Assembly (NCBI GenBank): GCA_036925085.1
Contig: JAUPFP010000012.1
Span: forward strand, 2,958,460-3,022,459
Direction of reading: 5' to 3'
Length of the DNA stretch: 64,000 bases
DNA from: Brachycybe producta
Lineage: Eukaryota; Arthropoda; Diplopoda; Playtdesmida; Andrognathidae
Shown here: positions 46,251 to 56,916 of the stretch, one piece after another
Layout: each line of letters starts with the position of its first letter
How positions within the stretch are numbered: position 1 is the stretch's first letter
Position numbers and translations under genes: made by a program
Notes under the pieces: generated by a model
Database searches by the model: none
Told to the model about the DNA's origin: nothing
What the model saw: the letters and a program-made list of their open reading frames with translations, nothing else

Positions 46251-47346
46251 AATTTCTCAAATTGGTGACTTTACAAGCCATGTTTTTCTAACAACTTAAA
46301 TTTTCATTAAATACTCTTATGTTTGAAAACGTGAAACAATATGAAGCCATGTTCACATCAAAAATACTAAGTCGTCCGGATGAGATACTAAGTCGTCCGG
46401 ATGATATAAAAAATGTCATGTCCTCAACAGCGCTCCATAGTTTCCACTGTTTTTGTAAAAAAAAATTCAAATGTTTAAGTTGGAACCACTGAATTAATCT
46501 CCTGTGTACTTCCTGAATATATTTCAGCAAGATTTCTTCGTAACCAATGGCGTGCATTTCCGAAAAGTGAAATACCACTTTGTAGTTAATACATTTTTTT
46601 CAAATAAAATTGCAACTGAAGTATTAAGAGTTTAATGTGATGTAGAAATGCAATAAAATCAAATCCAAATTGAAGTCACTGACATCAGTAACACCATTGC
46701 GTAGAGAGAGTATTCAGTATGCGTTTGTGGTTTTAAGTCGTCGGATATTGAGTTGAATACTGAATATGCTGTTAGGATGAGGTATGTTCTGCTTGAATGA
46801 ATCTAAATTGGGAAGGATGTCCACATAGGAGCGTAAGCTTGCTGTTCTTCATGTGAAACTAATGTGGCAGTGGTGTTCCATTTTAAATTGCTAGCTTCTT
46901 GTGAGAAGGAGCTCTTAATGATTACCATGTTCGAAGTTGATTAGCAATGCAAAATACTTTTTAGTACCGGTAATGTTAACTAAAACTGTGACAATTTATT
47001 TTTCATATGTAGATTTAATCTATGGGGATCCTAATATATCATTCTTCTATTTCTATTTAAATGTCGTTTATCTTATTCCATTTATTTTGAATTTAATTTT
47101 GTTTCAGTAAAACCGTTGACTACCGTAGGTTTCCAAGCCACTAAAAAAATGTGGGTACAACGTGGTGCGATACCGATCATTGGTCTTTGGCGATAGCTTT
47201 GGTTAATTTGAATTTGGCCAATAGGAAAGCAGTATTTTATTTTTTGCAGTGCTCATTTAAAACTCGCTCTTCAGAATAAATAGTATAATAAACAGAATAC
47301 TAAAGCCGCTATTTGCTTGTATTGTTGGCCAGATGTACATTTCAAC
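46251..47346. other. Unannotated spacer
   Basis: One 96-residue minus-strand frame (46288-46578) has no recognisable domain. A 16-bp phrase ACTAAGTCGTCCGGAT is tandemly duplicated near 46367-46400. Confidence 0.4.
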
Positions 47347-47455
47347 TTAAGAGGCTACATCACAAAATTACTTCGAAAAATCACTGTAAAGAGCGCTAGC
47401 ATCGTTTTTCTATTGAGCTCATAGACCCAATGTTAAAGAAAAAATGTTCATTTTT

Positions 47456-48784
47456 GACCTCCATTGCTCTTTAGAGCAATGGAGGTATATAGGATCATGC
47501 AAGAAAAGGGGCAAAAAAGGATGTCTGTGTGGCTGTGTGTGTGTGTGTGTGTCCGGAACCCGATTTTGTTCCTCGAACAACTCAAGAACGGAATGAGATA
47601 AAGACATGCAATATTTTTTATTTGATTCCGTGGGTCAATATGATGCTCCTGACAAAAAAGTAGAAAAGTTTACCCAGGGGTTATTTTTGTATGAATTTTT
47701 TAGAAACAACTTTTGAGTTTTTGGTCATAATTTTTAGTGGGTCGAACAACTCGAAAACGGGGCTACCTACAATAAAATATCATCAGACCTAAAATGATGT
47801 ACACATTCTGACGATGAAACTCGAAAAAAATTGAAATTTTAGAGCGATTTGATATATAAAATTTCGATTTTTTTAAAACGTAATTTTTTTAAAAAAAATC
47901 GAGATTCTTCCTCTTTCCAGTTGTAGCATTCGAAAGGGGGACTTTTCTATTATTTAGGAGGGGTGTTCCTTTCTATGTTCTGTAATTATTTTTGTATATT
48001 AGAATACATGTGACGTATTTTCATTTTAAACCCATATTATTACAAATGAATGATGCATGTGCATCACATGTAACTATGTCATGTACTTGAATACATACAT
48101 GTGTGTTTATCTATATACACATGTGTGCACGTCTCTACATGTGCATACACATGCGCACAAGTGTGTACATGTGCGTACACATGCGCACAAGTGTGTACAT
48201 GTGCGTACACATGCGAACAAGTGTACATGTGCGTACACATGCGAACAAGTGTACATGTGCGTACACATGCGCACAAGTGTGTACATGTGCGTACACATGC
48301 GCACAAGTGTGTACATGTGCGTACACATGCGCACAAGTGTGTACATGTGCGTACACATGCGCACAAGTGTGTACATGTGCGTACACATGCGCACAAGTGT
48401 GTACATGTGCGTACACATGCGCACAAGTGTGTACATGTGCGTACACATGCGCACAAGTGTGTACATGTGCGTACACATGAGCACACATGTGTACATGTGC
48501 GTACACATGAGCACACGTGTGTACATGTGCGTACACACGAGCACACGTGTGTACATGTGCGTACACACGCGCACACGTGTGTACAATTGCGTACACACGT
48601 GCACACGTGTGTACATGTGCGTCCACATGTGCACACGTGTGTACATGTGCGTACACATGTGCACACGTGTGTACATGTGCATACTCATGCACACACATGT
48701 AACAATGAAAAAAAAGGTGGTTATTTGATATATGAAAGCATATATTAAAGCAATGGAGGTATATAGGGTTCCTTGAATCCCTTG
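47456..48784. mobile_element. Repeat G insertion with minisatellite
   Basis: Starts with a hairpin (arms ACCTCCATTGCTCT and AGAGCAATGGAGGT, 47457-47486) followed by ATATAGGATC. Near the right end AGCAATGGAGGTATATAGGG recurs in direct orientation. The interior contains AACGGAATGAGATAAAGACA, shared with 28235-28375, and a 30-bp minisatellite. No transposase or known end signature, so the class is unknown. Confidence 0.6.
48138..48690. repeat. 30-bp GT/AC minisatellite, about 18 copies
   Basis: The unit contains GTACATGTGCGTACACATGC and is an almost strict purine-pyrimidine alternation. Because the period is divisible by three and the unit lacks stops, several long frames of up to 223 residues stay open on both strands, rich in Cys, His, Thr and Val. 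They are not genes. Units drift at the right end (GCACACGTGTGTAC variants). Confidence 0.9.
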
Positions 48785-48924
48785 TTAAAATAAACAGTCG
48801 TGGCAATATGTTTATTTTTCATATTTAAAGTTGTCCAATATTAAGTTTTCAAAGTGCAACGTGCACCTTAAATATATGCTGAACGAGTGATAGAATGACA
48901 AAAAATTGGTAAGTGCGGTTCTAT

Positions 48925-49812
48925 TGTAACGAACCACATTCAGGGGTCTAATAGAATTATCAAAAAGTATCGTAGCGCTCTTTCGGGCGATCGGAAAGTG
49001 GTTGGCTAGGCCACTAATTCTATTATGGTTCGGGAGGAAGGGAACAAATTAGTCCCATACGTTTCCTCACAAGTTCCTCTTTCAAGAACCTTTACAGTTT
49101 TAAGGATCTTTTGTTGTCTGCTACTCCCCGGGCTTTCGCCCGTAAAAAGCTGGTTGATCGTGCTGTCTTCAGAAGTCTCATCTAGTACTGGAGAGCCAGG
49201 TTTACACCTGGGTTGACAGTGCTAGATGACAAAATGTTGAAGTCCTTCGTTTTGTTTTTAAAAGATAAAAATAACTTCAACAACTTTTTAACTATAATTT
49301 CCAGTTTATTTACATCTCATCATCTCTAGGCAAATTTGGGCATAATGTCTGTGTCCAAAGAATGCTTTCAAGACTGCTCAATTTACACAAAAATACACGG
49401 CCTTTTATACCCAAAAAGAGGATACTGAGAACACTTTCTCAGTATTCTCTGATTGGGCAAAATCAAACTTAAAAACCAAACTGGCCAATCAACATGATTG
49501 ACCAGTGGTCACTAAAATATAGACAAGTGATTCATCGTAATCACAACAAAATTACAAAAGAAAGTTTTCACCCCATAGACCCGGTGCTGAGGCTTATCAA
49601 GTCGATCTCTTTGTATTAAGGGGTGGGACTGGGAGGAAAAAGGGACCCAAGACCCAAGACAGGATATTGGCATCGTCATCAGCTGATGGAACTGGGTCAA
49701 TCCTCTGTACGTGAGTACAGAGGGTTGACAAAGTTCCAGGCCACTCTAAAAATAAACAAACGATCCAAAAATAACTAAACGAGCCAGGATCGCTCCTGGA
49801 CGTATCGTTTCA
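48925..49812 (-). repeat. L1 LTR (3' LTR of the young element)
   Basis: TGTAACGAACC to CGTATCGTTTCA on the plus strand. On the minus strand it contains TATA-type GGGTATAAAAGGCC preceded by the GATACTGAGAA/TTCTCAGTATC inverted repeat. Confidence 0.92.
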
Positions 49813-50635
49813 CCCCCCCCAACTAAGATGGAAGTTCACCCTGAACTTACGTCAAATAACTTAGGGGACCTTGATAAGCCACCGCAAAAAGGTTGTCTAC
49901 AAAACCCAAAAACAAAATACTGTATCACAATTTGCATACAAAAAAAAACGATAAAAAATTTTCGAATTTGAAAATAAAATATCACAATAAAAATCACAGG
50001 TTTTCATTATTCGATTTGATCACAACAGGATGACAAACCCCCAACCCTCAAATTTCCGTTTTACTCAATTACTATTTTAATTTATTCGACTAGAATATTC
50101 CACCCAAAATTTGTAATTAATCTCAGTACTCTTCATAAAATAACGAAAACTTCCCCAAAATAAAAACAAGGAGTTAAATAAAAATTTCTTTAAAATAAAC
50201 ATTTAAAAAGGAATCACAACCCCCCCTTTCCCAAGCTTGACCTAGCTATCACATCTCTGCCCACAGAGACAACAATTTTAAAAGAAAAACCCCCCCTCTT
50301 TAATCTTTAAGGCAGATCTGACTAAATAATAAAAAAAAAACGCTTAAAAGAGAAATAATTTTGTTCATTAAATTAACCCTTTTTTGACCACAATTTTGAC
50401 TAAAATACCCAAGTTAAAAACCCTTTTTAACCCTCAAGAAAACGAAAATTAAAAATATTTATCAATAAATGAAATGATACGCTTCCTCGCTGCATCCCGT
50501 TCCTCCGGTTTCTTCGGAGTGGGTTGGAACTGGTCCACGTCGATCCGTTGTCGGTCCTGGTCCTCTTCTAATGATCCGGTTCCAGATGGCCCTGTTGGTC
50601 CCTGGCTCCTGGTTCTGCCTCCGTCGTCAAGATGT
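49813..50635 (-). other. 3' non-coding region and polypurine tract
   Basis: On the minus strand this follows the second frame and ends in AGTTGGGGGGGG directly before the LTR, the usual position of a polypurine tract. The rest is AT-rich without a frame of note; pol sequences are not recognisable. Confidence 0.6.
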
Positions 50636-52123
50636 TCAGGTCTTCCAGCATACTCCTTTATCGGCAGACTTGGCCATCCTCTTTTTGAATTGATCCAAAT
50701 TAAAAGTTGTCACTTTCTTTTTCTTAAAGAATCGACGATCGTGTCTATTCTTCGCAGAATGAAGATTCGAAGTGGCATCAAAAATGGCGGTCGTCTTCTC
50801 ACGTGATCCTGTGGGGTTCTCACTTTCAATTTCCGGCCGGAAGTGGGAGGAGCTTTTCTTCTTAGAAAATTCTCTCTCCTCTTTTTTCCTCACTAGGCGG
50901 CGCTCCGTATAGCGGCAAATTTGAATTTTTGCCGTTTCTACATCCAATTCAGACGTTAATTCATCTTTTAAGATGGTTTTAGCGCTGGATTTCTTTTTCC
51001 CCACTCCTGAATGATGCTTTCTATCATCTATTGCAGGTCCTACACGTGTTTGCACACGGGAAGCTGTAGATGTCTCTTTCTTAGAGACATTTTTGGCCAT
51101 CCCATGTGTTTTCTCTCTTTCCTTTTTCACTGAAGTTTCTTCCGAAATTTCACTGGATTGTTTGTCGACAGTGATTTCAGCTAGGCCTTCTTTACTCTCA
51201 TCTTCATGAGGATTATTTCGGTCAATCCTGACTGAGATTAGTCCTCTCCTTCGAAGATCCACAGTTTCTTCTTGAAACTCTTTTTTCTCAATGGCGGTTA
51301 CTCCAAATTTCACCATCATCTCATTTCCAATTTTCACAGGGGTGGTTACTCCAGATTTCACTGCCACCTGCTCCACAGGGATGGGTACTCCAAATTTCGC
51401 CATCACCTGATCATGTTCCACAGGGATGGGTACTCCAAATTTCGCCATCACCTGATCATTTTCCACAGGGATGGGTACTCCAAATTTCGCCATCACCTGA
51501 TCATTTTCCACAGGGATGGGTACTCCAAATTTCGCCATCACCTGATCATTACCGAGTTTTGGTACGATATCCGTTTTGGATGTCATAGTAAACTCACTTT
51601 GCAGTGGCACTGTTTGCTGACCTTTCCCAGAAATAGTCTGAAACCCTTCACTCACAAAGTTACCCTTTTCAGGTGAAGTTACTCCAAATTTCGCTTCAAC
51701 CTGCATTTTCTTCACCATGGGTTTAACCTCGAAATCCATCTTGGCTTTCCCACTTTGCAGTGGTTTCTTTAGTTGACCTTCCCCTTGGATGGTTTGACTT
51801 CGGATTCCAACTGCAACTCTCCCAGATGTCAGCCTTGTTGATTCTTCTTGTTCTGCTGTGCCCCAACTCCTTTGTATCGTTGCTTCCGCCGTATGTCGAT
51901 CATCTTGGCACAGGGCTGTGGATTTTTCGGACGTCTCTAGCTGTCGTTTCCATTGACACAGACCTTTGGACTCTGCCTTGTTTCCTCCCTGTCGGACCTT
52001 GATGCACATAACCCTTGGTTGCTCAGAAATTTCCTCTTGTTGATCAGCAGCCTGAACCTCTTGAAGTCTCTCCAAAATGACATCGTTTTCTTCTTCCTTA
52101 TTCACAACTACTTCGGGCGTCAC
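50636..52123 (-). CDS. Second ORF of the LTR element, repetitive, unknown function
   Basis: About 495 residues, lysine- and glutamate-rich. The centre has four to five copies of a 16-residue unit with core QVMAKFGVPIPVE (48-bp DNA repeats at about 51378-51550) and diverged relatives such as KFGVTTPV on both sides. There is no DTG protease, YxDD polymerase or integrase motif. It lies in a different frame from gag, and its frame is open across the gag stop, so expression by frameshifting, known in gypsy-like elements, or by internal initiation is possible. The first codon of the open stretch counted here is GTG, so the true start is uncertain. Product unrecognised; it may be a gag-like accessory or a remnant shaped by repeat growth. 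Confidence 0.6.
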   Translation of the reverse strand: MTPEVVVNKEEENDVILERLQEVQAADQQEEISEQPRVMCIKVRQGGNKAESKGLCQWKRQLETSEKSTALCQDDRHTAEATIQRSWGTAEQEESTRLTSGRVAVGIRSQTIQGEGQLKKPLQSGKAKMDFEVKPMVKKMQVEAKFGVTSPEKGNFVSEGFQTISGKGQQTVPLQSEFTMTSKTDIVPKLGNDQVMAKFGVPIPVENDQVMAKFGVPIPVENDQVMAKFGVPIPVEHDQVMAKFGVPIPVEQVAVKSGVTTPVKIGNEMMVKFGVTAIEKKEFQEETVDLRRRGLISVRIDRNNPHEDESKEGLAEITVDKQSSEISEETSVKKEREKTHGMAKNVSKKETSTASRVQTRVGPAIDDRKHHSGVGKKKSSAKTILKDELTSELDVETAKIQICRYTERRLVRKKEEREFSKKKSSSHFRPEIESENPTGSREKTTAIFDATSNLHSAKNRHDRRFFKKKKVTTFNLDQFKKRMAKSADKGVCWKT

Positions 52124-52146
52124 TACTTTGGGGCTGAGTGGCGCCC

Positions 52147-53568
52147 TTAGCAGTTTAAAGCCTCTTCTGTTAGATTTTCCTCATGAAAATAGTGTGTCAC
52201 TCCATTGATATCGACAGGCACCATTCTCATACCATTCGGCAGGACGTGAGTTTCAAAAACCTCAACAGTATTTGAGAACTTCGTTGCCGTCGTTGCCAAC
52301 GGTTCGTCGATCCTGCTTACAGTGGTCGATGTTGCCGTTGGAACGTTCCTTTGTTCAGTCCTTGGTTTTCCGGGATTCGGGCAAGCACGTGCAATGTGGC
52401 CCGCCTCCCCACATCGGTAACAGGTGAGCGGCCCTTGGTATTGATTTCGCCAAGGAGCCCTCTGCTTGTTTTGATGCTCATTTGTCTGTTTCGATTCCTG
52501 GTCAGCCTTTTCAGGCGGGTTCGACATCTTGTCTTGTCCGCTTGAAGTTCTAGGTTGACTCTGCTGTTTTGGTTGACTTCCTTGATTCGGCTGGCTTACG
52601 CCCGCTTTGGTTGTAGTCCCAGCCGATGTTTTGTAAACCAACTCTCTCTCATCCACCAGTTCCCCTTCAGTTTGAGTACTGAAGCGCACAAACTCATGGT
52701 AATGATCTTTTGGTGCTCCATACAAATGTTTTCTTAGTGCTGGTAGCAGACTCTTTCGGAGCGTAGCTATCAGCAACGATTCATCGTCATGTGGATGAAT
52801 TCTTCGATACATCTCGGCGTATTTTTCAGCATAGACTCTGAAAGTTTCATGGTCTTGCTGACGCCTTTCCACCAATTCTCGACTCATGCGGACCTTCTGG
52901 TCAGGCAGGAGGAATTCAGCAATGATTCCCTCCTTCATGGCCGTCCACGTAATTTCTTGTCCCTCATAAGCAGAGCGGAAGTGTGCGAGCCATTTGATTG
53001 CACGCTTCCTCAAGAGCCCTGCAAAGTGCCTGCATCTCTGCAGGGAGTTCCAGTCGTGCGCCGTAGCGATGTCTTCAAATTCTTCTATGTAGAGGAGGAT
53101 GTTGTCATCACCGTCGTACTTCGAAAATCCCTGCAGAGGATGTAACGAATTTCTCTCAGAGTATGGCGTAGGTCCCAGGTCCGGTGTCCATTTGGTAGTT
53201 TCATCCGGACCGGGCTTTCGCCCGGGTTCAATCGATTCCAATTCAGTGTTGATTGAGCCCGCTCTGCTCCGTTCGTCGCCCATAATCTGACGAACCAACT
53301 CATCTTGTTTCTCTTTAGACAGTTTCCCAATGATGTCGGCAATGGCGGCGTGTTCTGGCGTCTTGCTTCCATCGTTGGACTGTACCTCAGGCTTGACAGC
53401 AACAGGAGTCGGTGGAAGTACATTAGTTTCGTCCTTGGCCTCCTCCAGTTGAGTACGTTGCCTCTTTACAATCTTCTTCAACACGGCAGTCTTCTTCTTT
53501 CGACGTCTTTCTTCCCTCAGTCTCTCGAGATCCCTCAAGTCCTTGAGTAGTTTCTGTAGACTGGTCAT
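52147..53568 (-). CDS. gag: Gag polyprotein of the LTR element
   Basis: 473 residues, open throughout. The N-terminal 60 residues are strongly charged (ERLREERRRKKK), probably helical. A capsid-type Retrotrans_gag region follows (about residues 145-310, with FSKYDGDDNILLYIEEFED and RRIHPHDDESLLIATLRKSL), then a Gln/Ser/Pro-rich linker and a CCHC zinc knuckle CYRCGEAGHIARAC near residue 385. The tail ends EENLTEEALNC. It would form the particle and bind the element RNA. Related to the broken gag at 16786-19171. The start codon is near the LTR and primer site, as usual. Confidence 0.88.
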   Translation of the reverse strand: MTSLQKLLKDLRDLERLREERRRKKKTAVLKKIVKRQRTQLEEAKDETNVLPPTPVAVKPEVQSNDGSKTPEHAAIADIIGKLSKEKQDELVRQIMGDERSRAGSINTELESIEPGRKPGPDETTKWTPDLGPTPYSERNSLHPLQGFSKYDGDDNILLYIEEFEDIATAHDWNSLQRCRHFAGLLRKRAIKWLAHFRSAYEGQEITWTAMKEGIIAEFLLPDQKVRMSRELVERRQQDHETFRVYAEKYAEMYRRIHPHDDESLLIATLRKSLLPALRKHLYGAPKDHYHEFVRFSTQTEGELVDERELVYKTSAGTTTKAGVSQPNQGSQPKQQSQPRTSSGQDKMSNPPEKADQESKQTNEHQNKQRAPWRNQYQGPLTCYRCGEAGHIARACPNPGKPRTEQRNVPTATSTTVSRIDEPLATTATKFSNTVEVFETHVLPNGMRMVPVDINGVTHYFHEENLTEEALNC

Positions 53569-53647
53569 TTCTGACGTCGATGTTTTCTCTATGCCGCGTG
53601 CTTTTCAACACGATCTTTGTAGCTTATGGAGTAACAAGGTATTCAAC

Positions 53648-53665
53648 TACCCGGCGCCTCCACCA
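53648..53665 (-). promoter_or_regulatory. Primer binding site of the LTR element
   Basis: On the minus strand TGGTGGAGGCGCCGGGTA follows the LTR end after about four bases. It starts with TGG, the complement of a tRNA CCA end. The primer tRNA is not identified. Confidence 0.6.
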
Positions 53666-53669
53666 AATT

Positions 53670-54557
53670 TGTAACGAACCACATTCAGGGGTCTAATAGA
53701 ATTATCAAAAAGTATCGTAGCGCTCTTTCGGGCGATCGGAAAGTGGTTGGCTAGGCCACTAATTCTATTATGGTTCGGGAGGAAGGGAACAAATTAGTCC
53801 CATACGTTTCCTCACAAGTTCCTCTTTCAAGAACCTTTACAGTTTTAAGGATCTTTTGTTGTCTGCTACTCCCCGGGCTTTCGCCCGTAAAAAGCTGGTT
53901 GATCGTGCTGTCTTCAGAAGTCTCATCTAGTACTGGAGAGCCAGGTTTACACCTGGGTTGACAGTGCTAGATGACAAAATGTTGAAGTCCTTCGTTTTGT
54001 TTTTAAAAGATAAAAATAACTTCAACAACTTTTTAACTATAATTTCCAGTTTATTTACATCTCATCATCTCTAGGCAAATTTGGGCATAATGTCTGTGTC
54101 CAAAGAATGCTTTCAAGACTGCTCAATTTACACAAAAATACACGGCCTTTTATACCCAAAAAGAGGATACTGAGAACACTTTCTCAGTATTCTCTGATTG
54201 GGCAAAATCAAACTTAAAAACCAAACTGGCCAATCAACATGATTGACCAGTGGTCACTAAAATATAGACAAGTGATTCATCGTAATCACAACAAAATTAC
54301 AAAAGAAAGTTTTCACCCCATAGACCCGGTGCTGAGGCTTATCAAGTCGATCTCTTTGTATTAAGGGGTGGGACTGGGAGGAAAAAGGGACCCAAGACCC
54401 AAGACAGGATATTGGCATCGTCATCAGCTGATGGAACTGGGTCAATCCTCTGTACGTGAGTACAGAGGGTTGACAAAGTTCCAGGCCACTCTAAAAATAA
54501 ACAAACGATCCAAAAATAACTAAACGAGCCAGGATCGCTCCTGGACGTATCGTTTCA
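53670..54557 (-). repeat. L1 LTR (5' LTR of the young element)
   Basis: Same length as, and by eye identical to, 48925-49812. Carries the presumed promoter of the element. Confidence 0.92.
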
Positions 54558-55128
54558 CTATTTTTAAAAATTATTTCAAATTCGCGAATTTCGTACTCAT
54601 GAATGTTAAACTCAATTGAGTACGTGCTCGTAAAAATACATAAAAATAAAATACATAAAAATAAAATACATAAAAAATTAATTTAAAATAATCACAGTTA
54701 ATTAAACAATAGTGAAGCCAACACATGTTGGCACACGTGCTGACTGTTTTCTGTTTTTTTAAAATTATTTTTAGGTATTTTTTACCAATATTTTAATGGA
54801 TTTTTTTTTCTTATTTCGACGTACTCAATGGAGTTTAACGTTGAAGTTAAAAATTCGCGATTTGAAATAGTTTTTAAAAACATAACCGCACTTACCAAAT
54901 TTTTGTCATTCTATCACTCCATTAGCATATATTTAAGGTGCACATGGCACTTTGAAAACTTAATATTGGACAACTTTAAATATGAAAAATAAACATATTG
55001 CCGCGACTGTGTATTTTAAAAATTAATATTTTTTTCTTTAATATTGGGTTTTATGGACTCCATTGAAAAACGATGCTAGCGCTCTTTGCGGCGCTTTTTC
55101 AAAGTAATTTTGCTATGTAGCCTCTTAA

Positions 55129-55739
55129 TTGTTTCTTTACAAAAAAAACATCTTTGGATATCATTTTACTAGACCCACAACTAAAAATAGCCACTCATGT
55201 TTACATCCTATGCTTTTTCATGTCATAGACACAAAGAAGACACACTTGGTGCATCATCTAGAAGGATCATCCTGTACACAATAAAATTTCCTTTTTGTAG
55301 TTTAGCATTATGGAAAATGCTTGAAGCTTATGTAATATTGTGCCACTCCTCTGTTTAGTTTCGAAATAAATAACAAACCAGATTAGGACATTAGTTTGGT
55401 GGCAGTATTTTACATTTAGAAAAACCAGGCTAAACTGATTTATATTCACTAGAAGTATGAAATTGGCAAGAAAAGCTAATTTTATTCATTTATTTTGCCA
55501 TACAAAGTAGAGAGATGCCAATTTTTTTTTAAAAAAACATCATTGCGTGCATCATCAGTGGGTGTTTCTATTAGGACCTCCTACCCTCCTTCCCGCCCCC
55601 TCTCCCCCTCTCCTCTCCCCCCTCTCCTCCCCCCCCCCTCCTCTCCTCTCCTCTCCCCCCCTCTCCTCTCTTCCCCCCCCCCCCCCGTACTGTATTGTAA
55701 GCTTACTATTACTGGCTGGTAGCCTACTGTGACGTTTGT

Positions 55740-55826
<87 letters not shown>

Positions 55827-55975
55827 TTTATACTAGAAACATGGGTTAGATGTTTGGCCTTGCCACAATTCTTCTGATACATAATAGTTTTAATGGAAAG
55901 GAAACTACTTTCCTAGGACGGAGCTCTGCAGAGAACGTTTGCAAGATTTTTTTTTTAATCTCGACATGTCGACTT
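55129..55975. other. Spacer with simple repeats
   Basis: A C/T-rich tract (55575-55686) gives spurious Pro/Ser/Leu-rich frames. A long TA microsatellite follows (about 55743-55823, roughly 40 dinucleotides). No gene. Confidence 0.7.
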
Positions 55976-56747
55976 TTAAGAGGCTACATCACAAAATTGC
56001 TTTAAAAAATCTCTGCAAAGAGCGCCATCATTGTTTTTCTTTTGAGTCCATAGACCGAATTGTAAAGATAAAATGTTAATTTTTAAAATACACAGTTGAG
56101 GCAATATGTTTATTTTTCATATTTAAAGTTGTCCATTATTAAGTTTTCAAAGTGGAATGTGCACCTTAAATATATGCTGATCCAGTAATTAGAATGACAA
56201 AAAATTGGTAAGTGCGGTTTTATTTCCAAATTCCATTGAGTATGCCCAAATAAAAAAAAAAATCCATTAAAATGTTTGTAGAAATTCCTAAAAAATAATT
56301 TTAAAAAGCCAGAAAAAAATTCAGCACGTGCGCCAACGTGTGGGCTTCGCTGTGGTTTGATTATGTTTTTTTAAACTACTTTTAGTTATTTTTACGAGCA
56401 TTTTAAATGGATGTTTTTTTTTTTCTTATTTGGGCGTACTCAGTGGAGTTTAACATAAGAGTTAGAAATTCCGCGACTTGGAAATAGTTTTTAAAAAATA
56501 TAACCGCAATTACCAATTTTTTGTCATTCTATCACTCGATCAGGATATATTTAAGGTGCACATTGCACTTTGAAAACTTAATATTGGACAACTTTAAATA
56601 TGAAAAATAAACATATTGCCGCCATTGTTGTGTGTATTTTCAAAATTAACATTTTTTTCAAACATTGGGTCTATGGGTCAATAGAAAAACGATGCTAGCG
56701 CTCTTTACAGAGGTTTTCCGAAGTAAATTTGTGATGTAGCCTCTTAA
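55976..56747. mobile_element. TTAA family A element, complete
   Basis: 772 bp with TTAA at each end and termini TTAAGAGGCTACATCAC and inverse. The two halves are long inverted copies of each other (arms about 370 bp), so a single strand could fold into one long hairpin. No coding capacity. Used here as the reference for the family. Confidence 0.88.
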
Positions 56748-56916
56748 TCTTTTTTATTCGGCCATGTTAATTATGCCATGTTGTGCACACCATACTCTTA
56801 ATAATTAAATTATTGCAATGCTACAAGAGGGGCCCGCGCTAGCTTTAATTTAATTATTAAGAGTATGGTGTGCGCAACGTGGCATAATTAACATGGCCGA
56901 ATAAAAGAGATTAAAA
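56744..56916. mobile_element. Hairpin MITE with long perfect arms
   Basis: Arms of about 60-75 bp, from TTAATCTTTTTTATTCGGCC to its inverse ending AGAGATTAA, including CATGTTAATTATGCCA. It directly abuts, and shares TTAA with, the preceding family A element. Confidence 0.75.

Larger units (their letters stand above)
48925..54557 (-). mobile_element. Young LTR retrotransposon with gag but no recognisable pol
   Basis: Two LTRs of 888 bp (48925-49812 and 53670-54557) read identical by eye. CTAT flanks both sides (48921-48924, 54558-54561). On the minus strand the order is LTR, primer binding site (53648-53665), gag (52147-53568), a second frame (50636-52123), a non-coding tail, a G8 polypurine tract (49813-49820) and LTR. 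It looks whole, with no break seen in the two frames, but no protease, reverse transcriptase or integrase is present. It is probably mobilised by proteins of a related autonomous gypsy-like element. Insertion is recent, judging from the LTR identity. Confidence 0.9.
47347..55128. mobile_element. TTAA family A element hosting two large insertions
   Basis: TTAA at 47347-47350 and 55125-55128 with the family A termini. Homology to the intact copy at 55976-56747 breaks at 47455, resumes at 48785, breaks at 48924 and resumes at 54558. Without the insertions the element is close to the normal 770 bp. Confidence 0.85.

Noticed and set aside
48057-48806. Reading frames of up to 223 residues, Cys/His/Thr-rich, on both strands
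   Set aside because: They exist only because the 30-bp minisatellite unit lacks stops and has a period divisible by three. No protein family fits.
55495-55732. Pro/Ser-rich frames
   Set aside because: They come from a C/T simple repeat next to a TA microsatellite.
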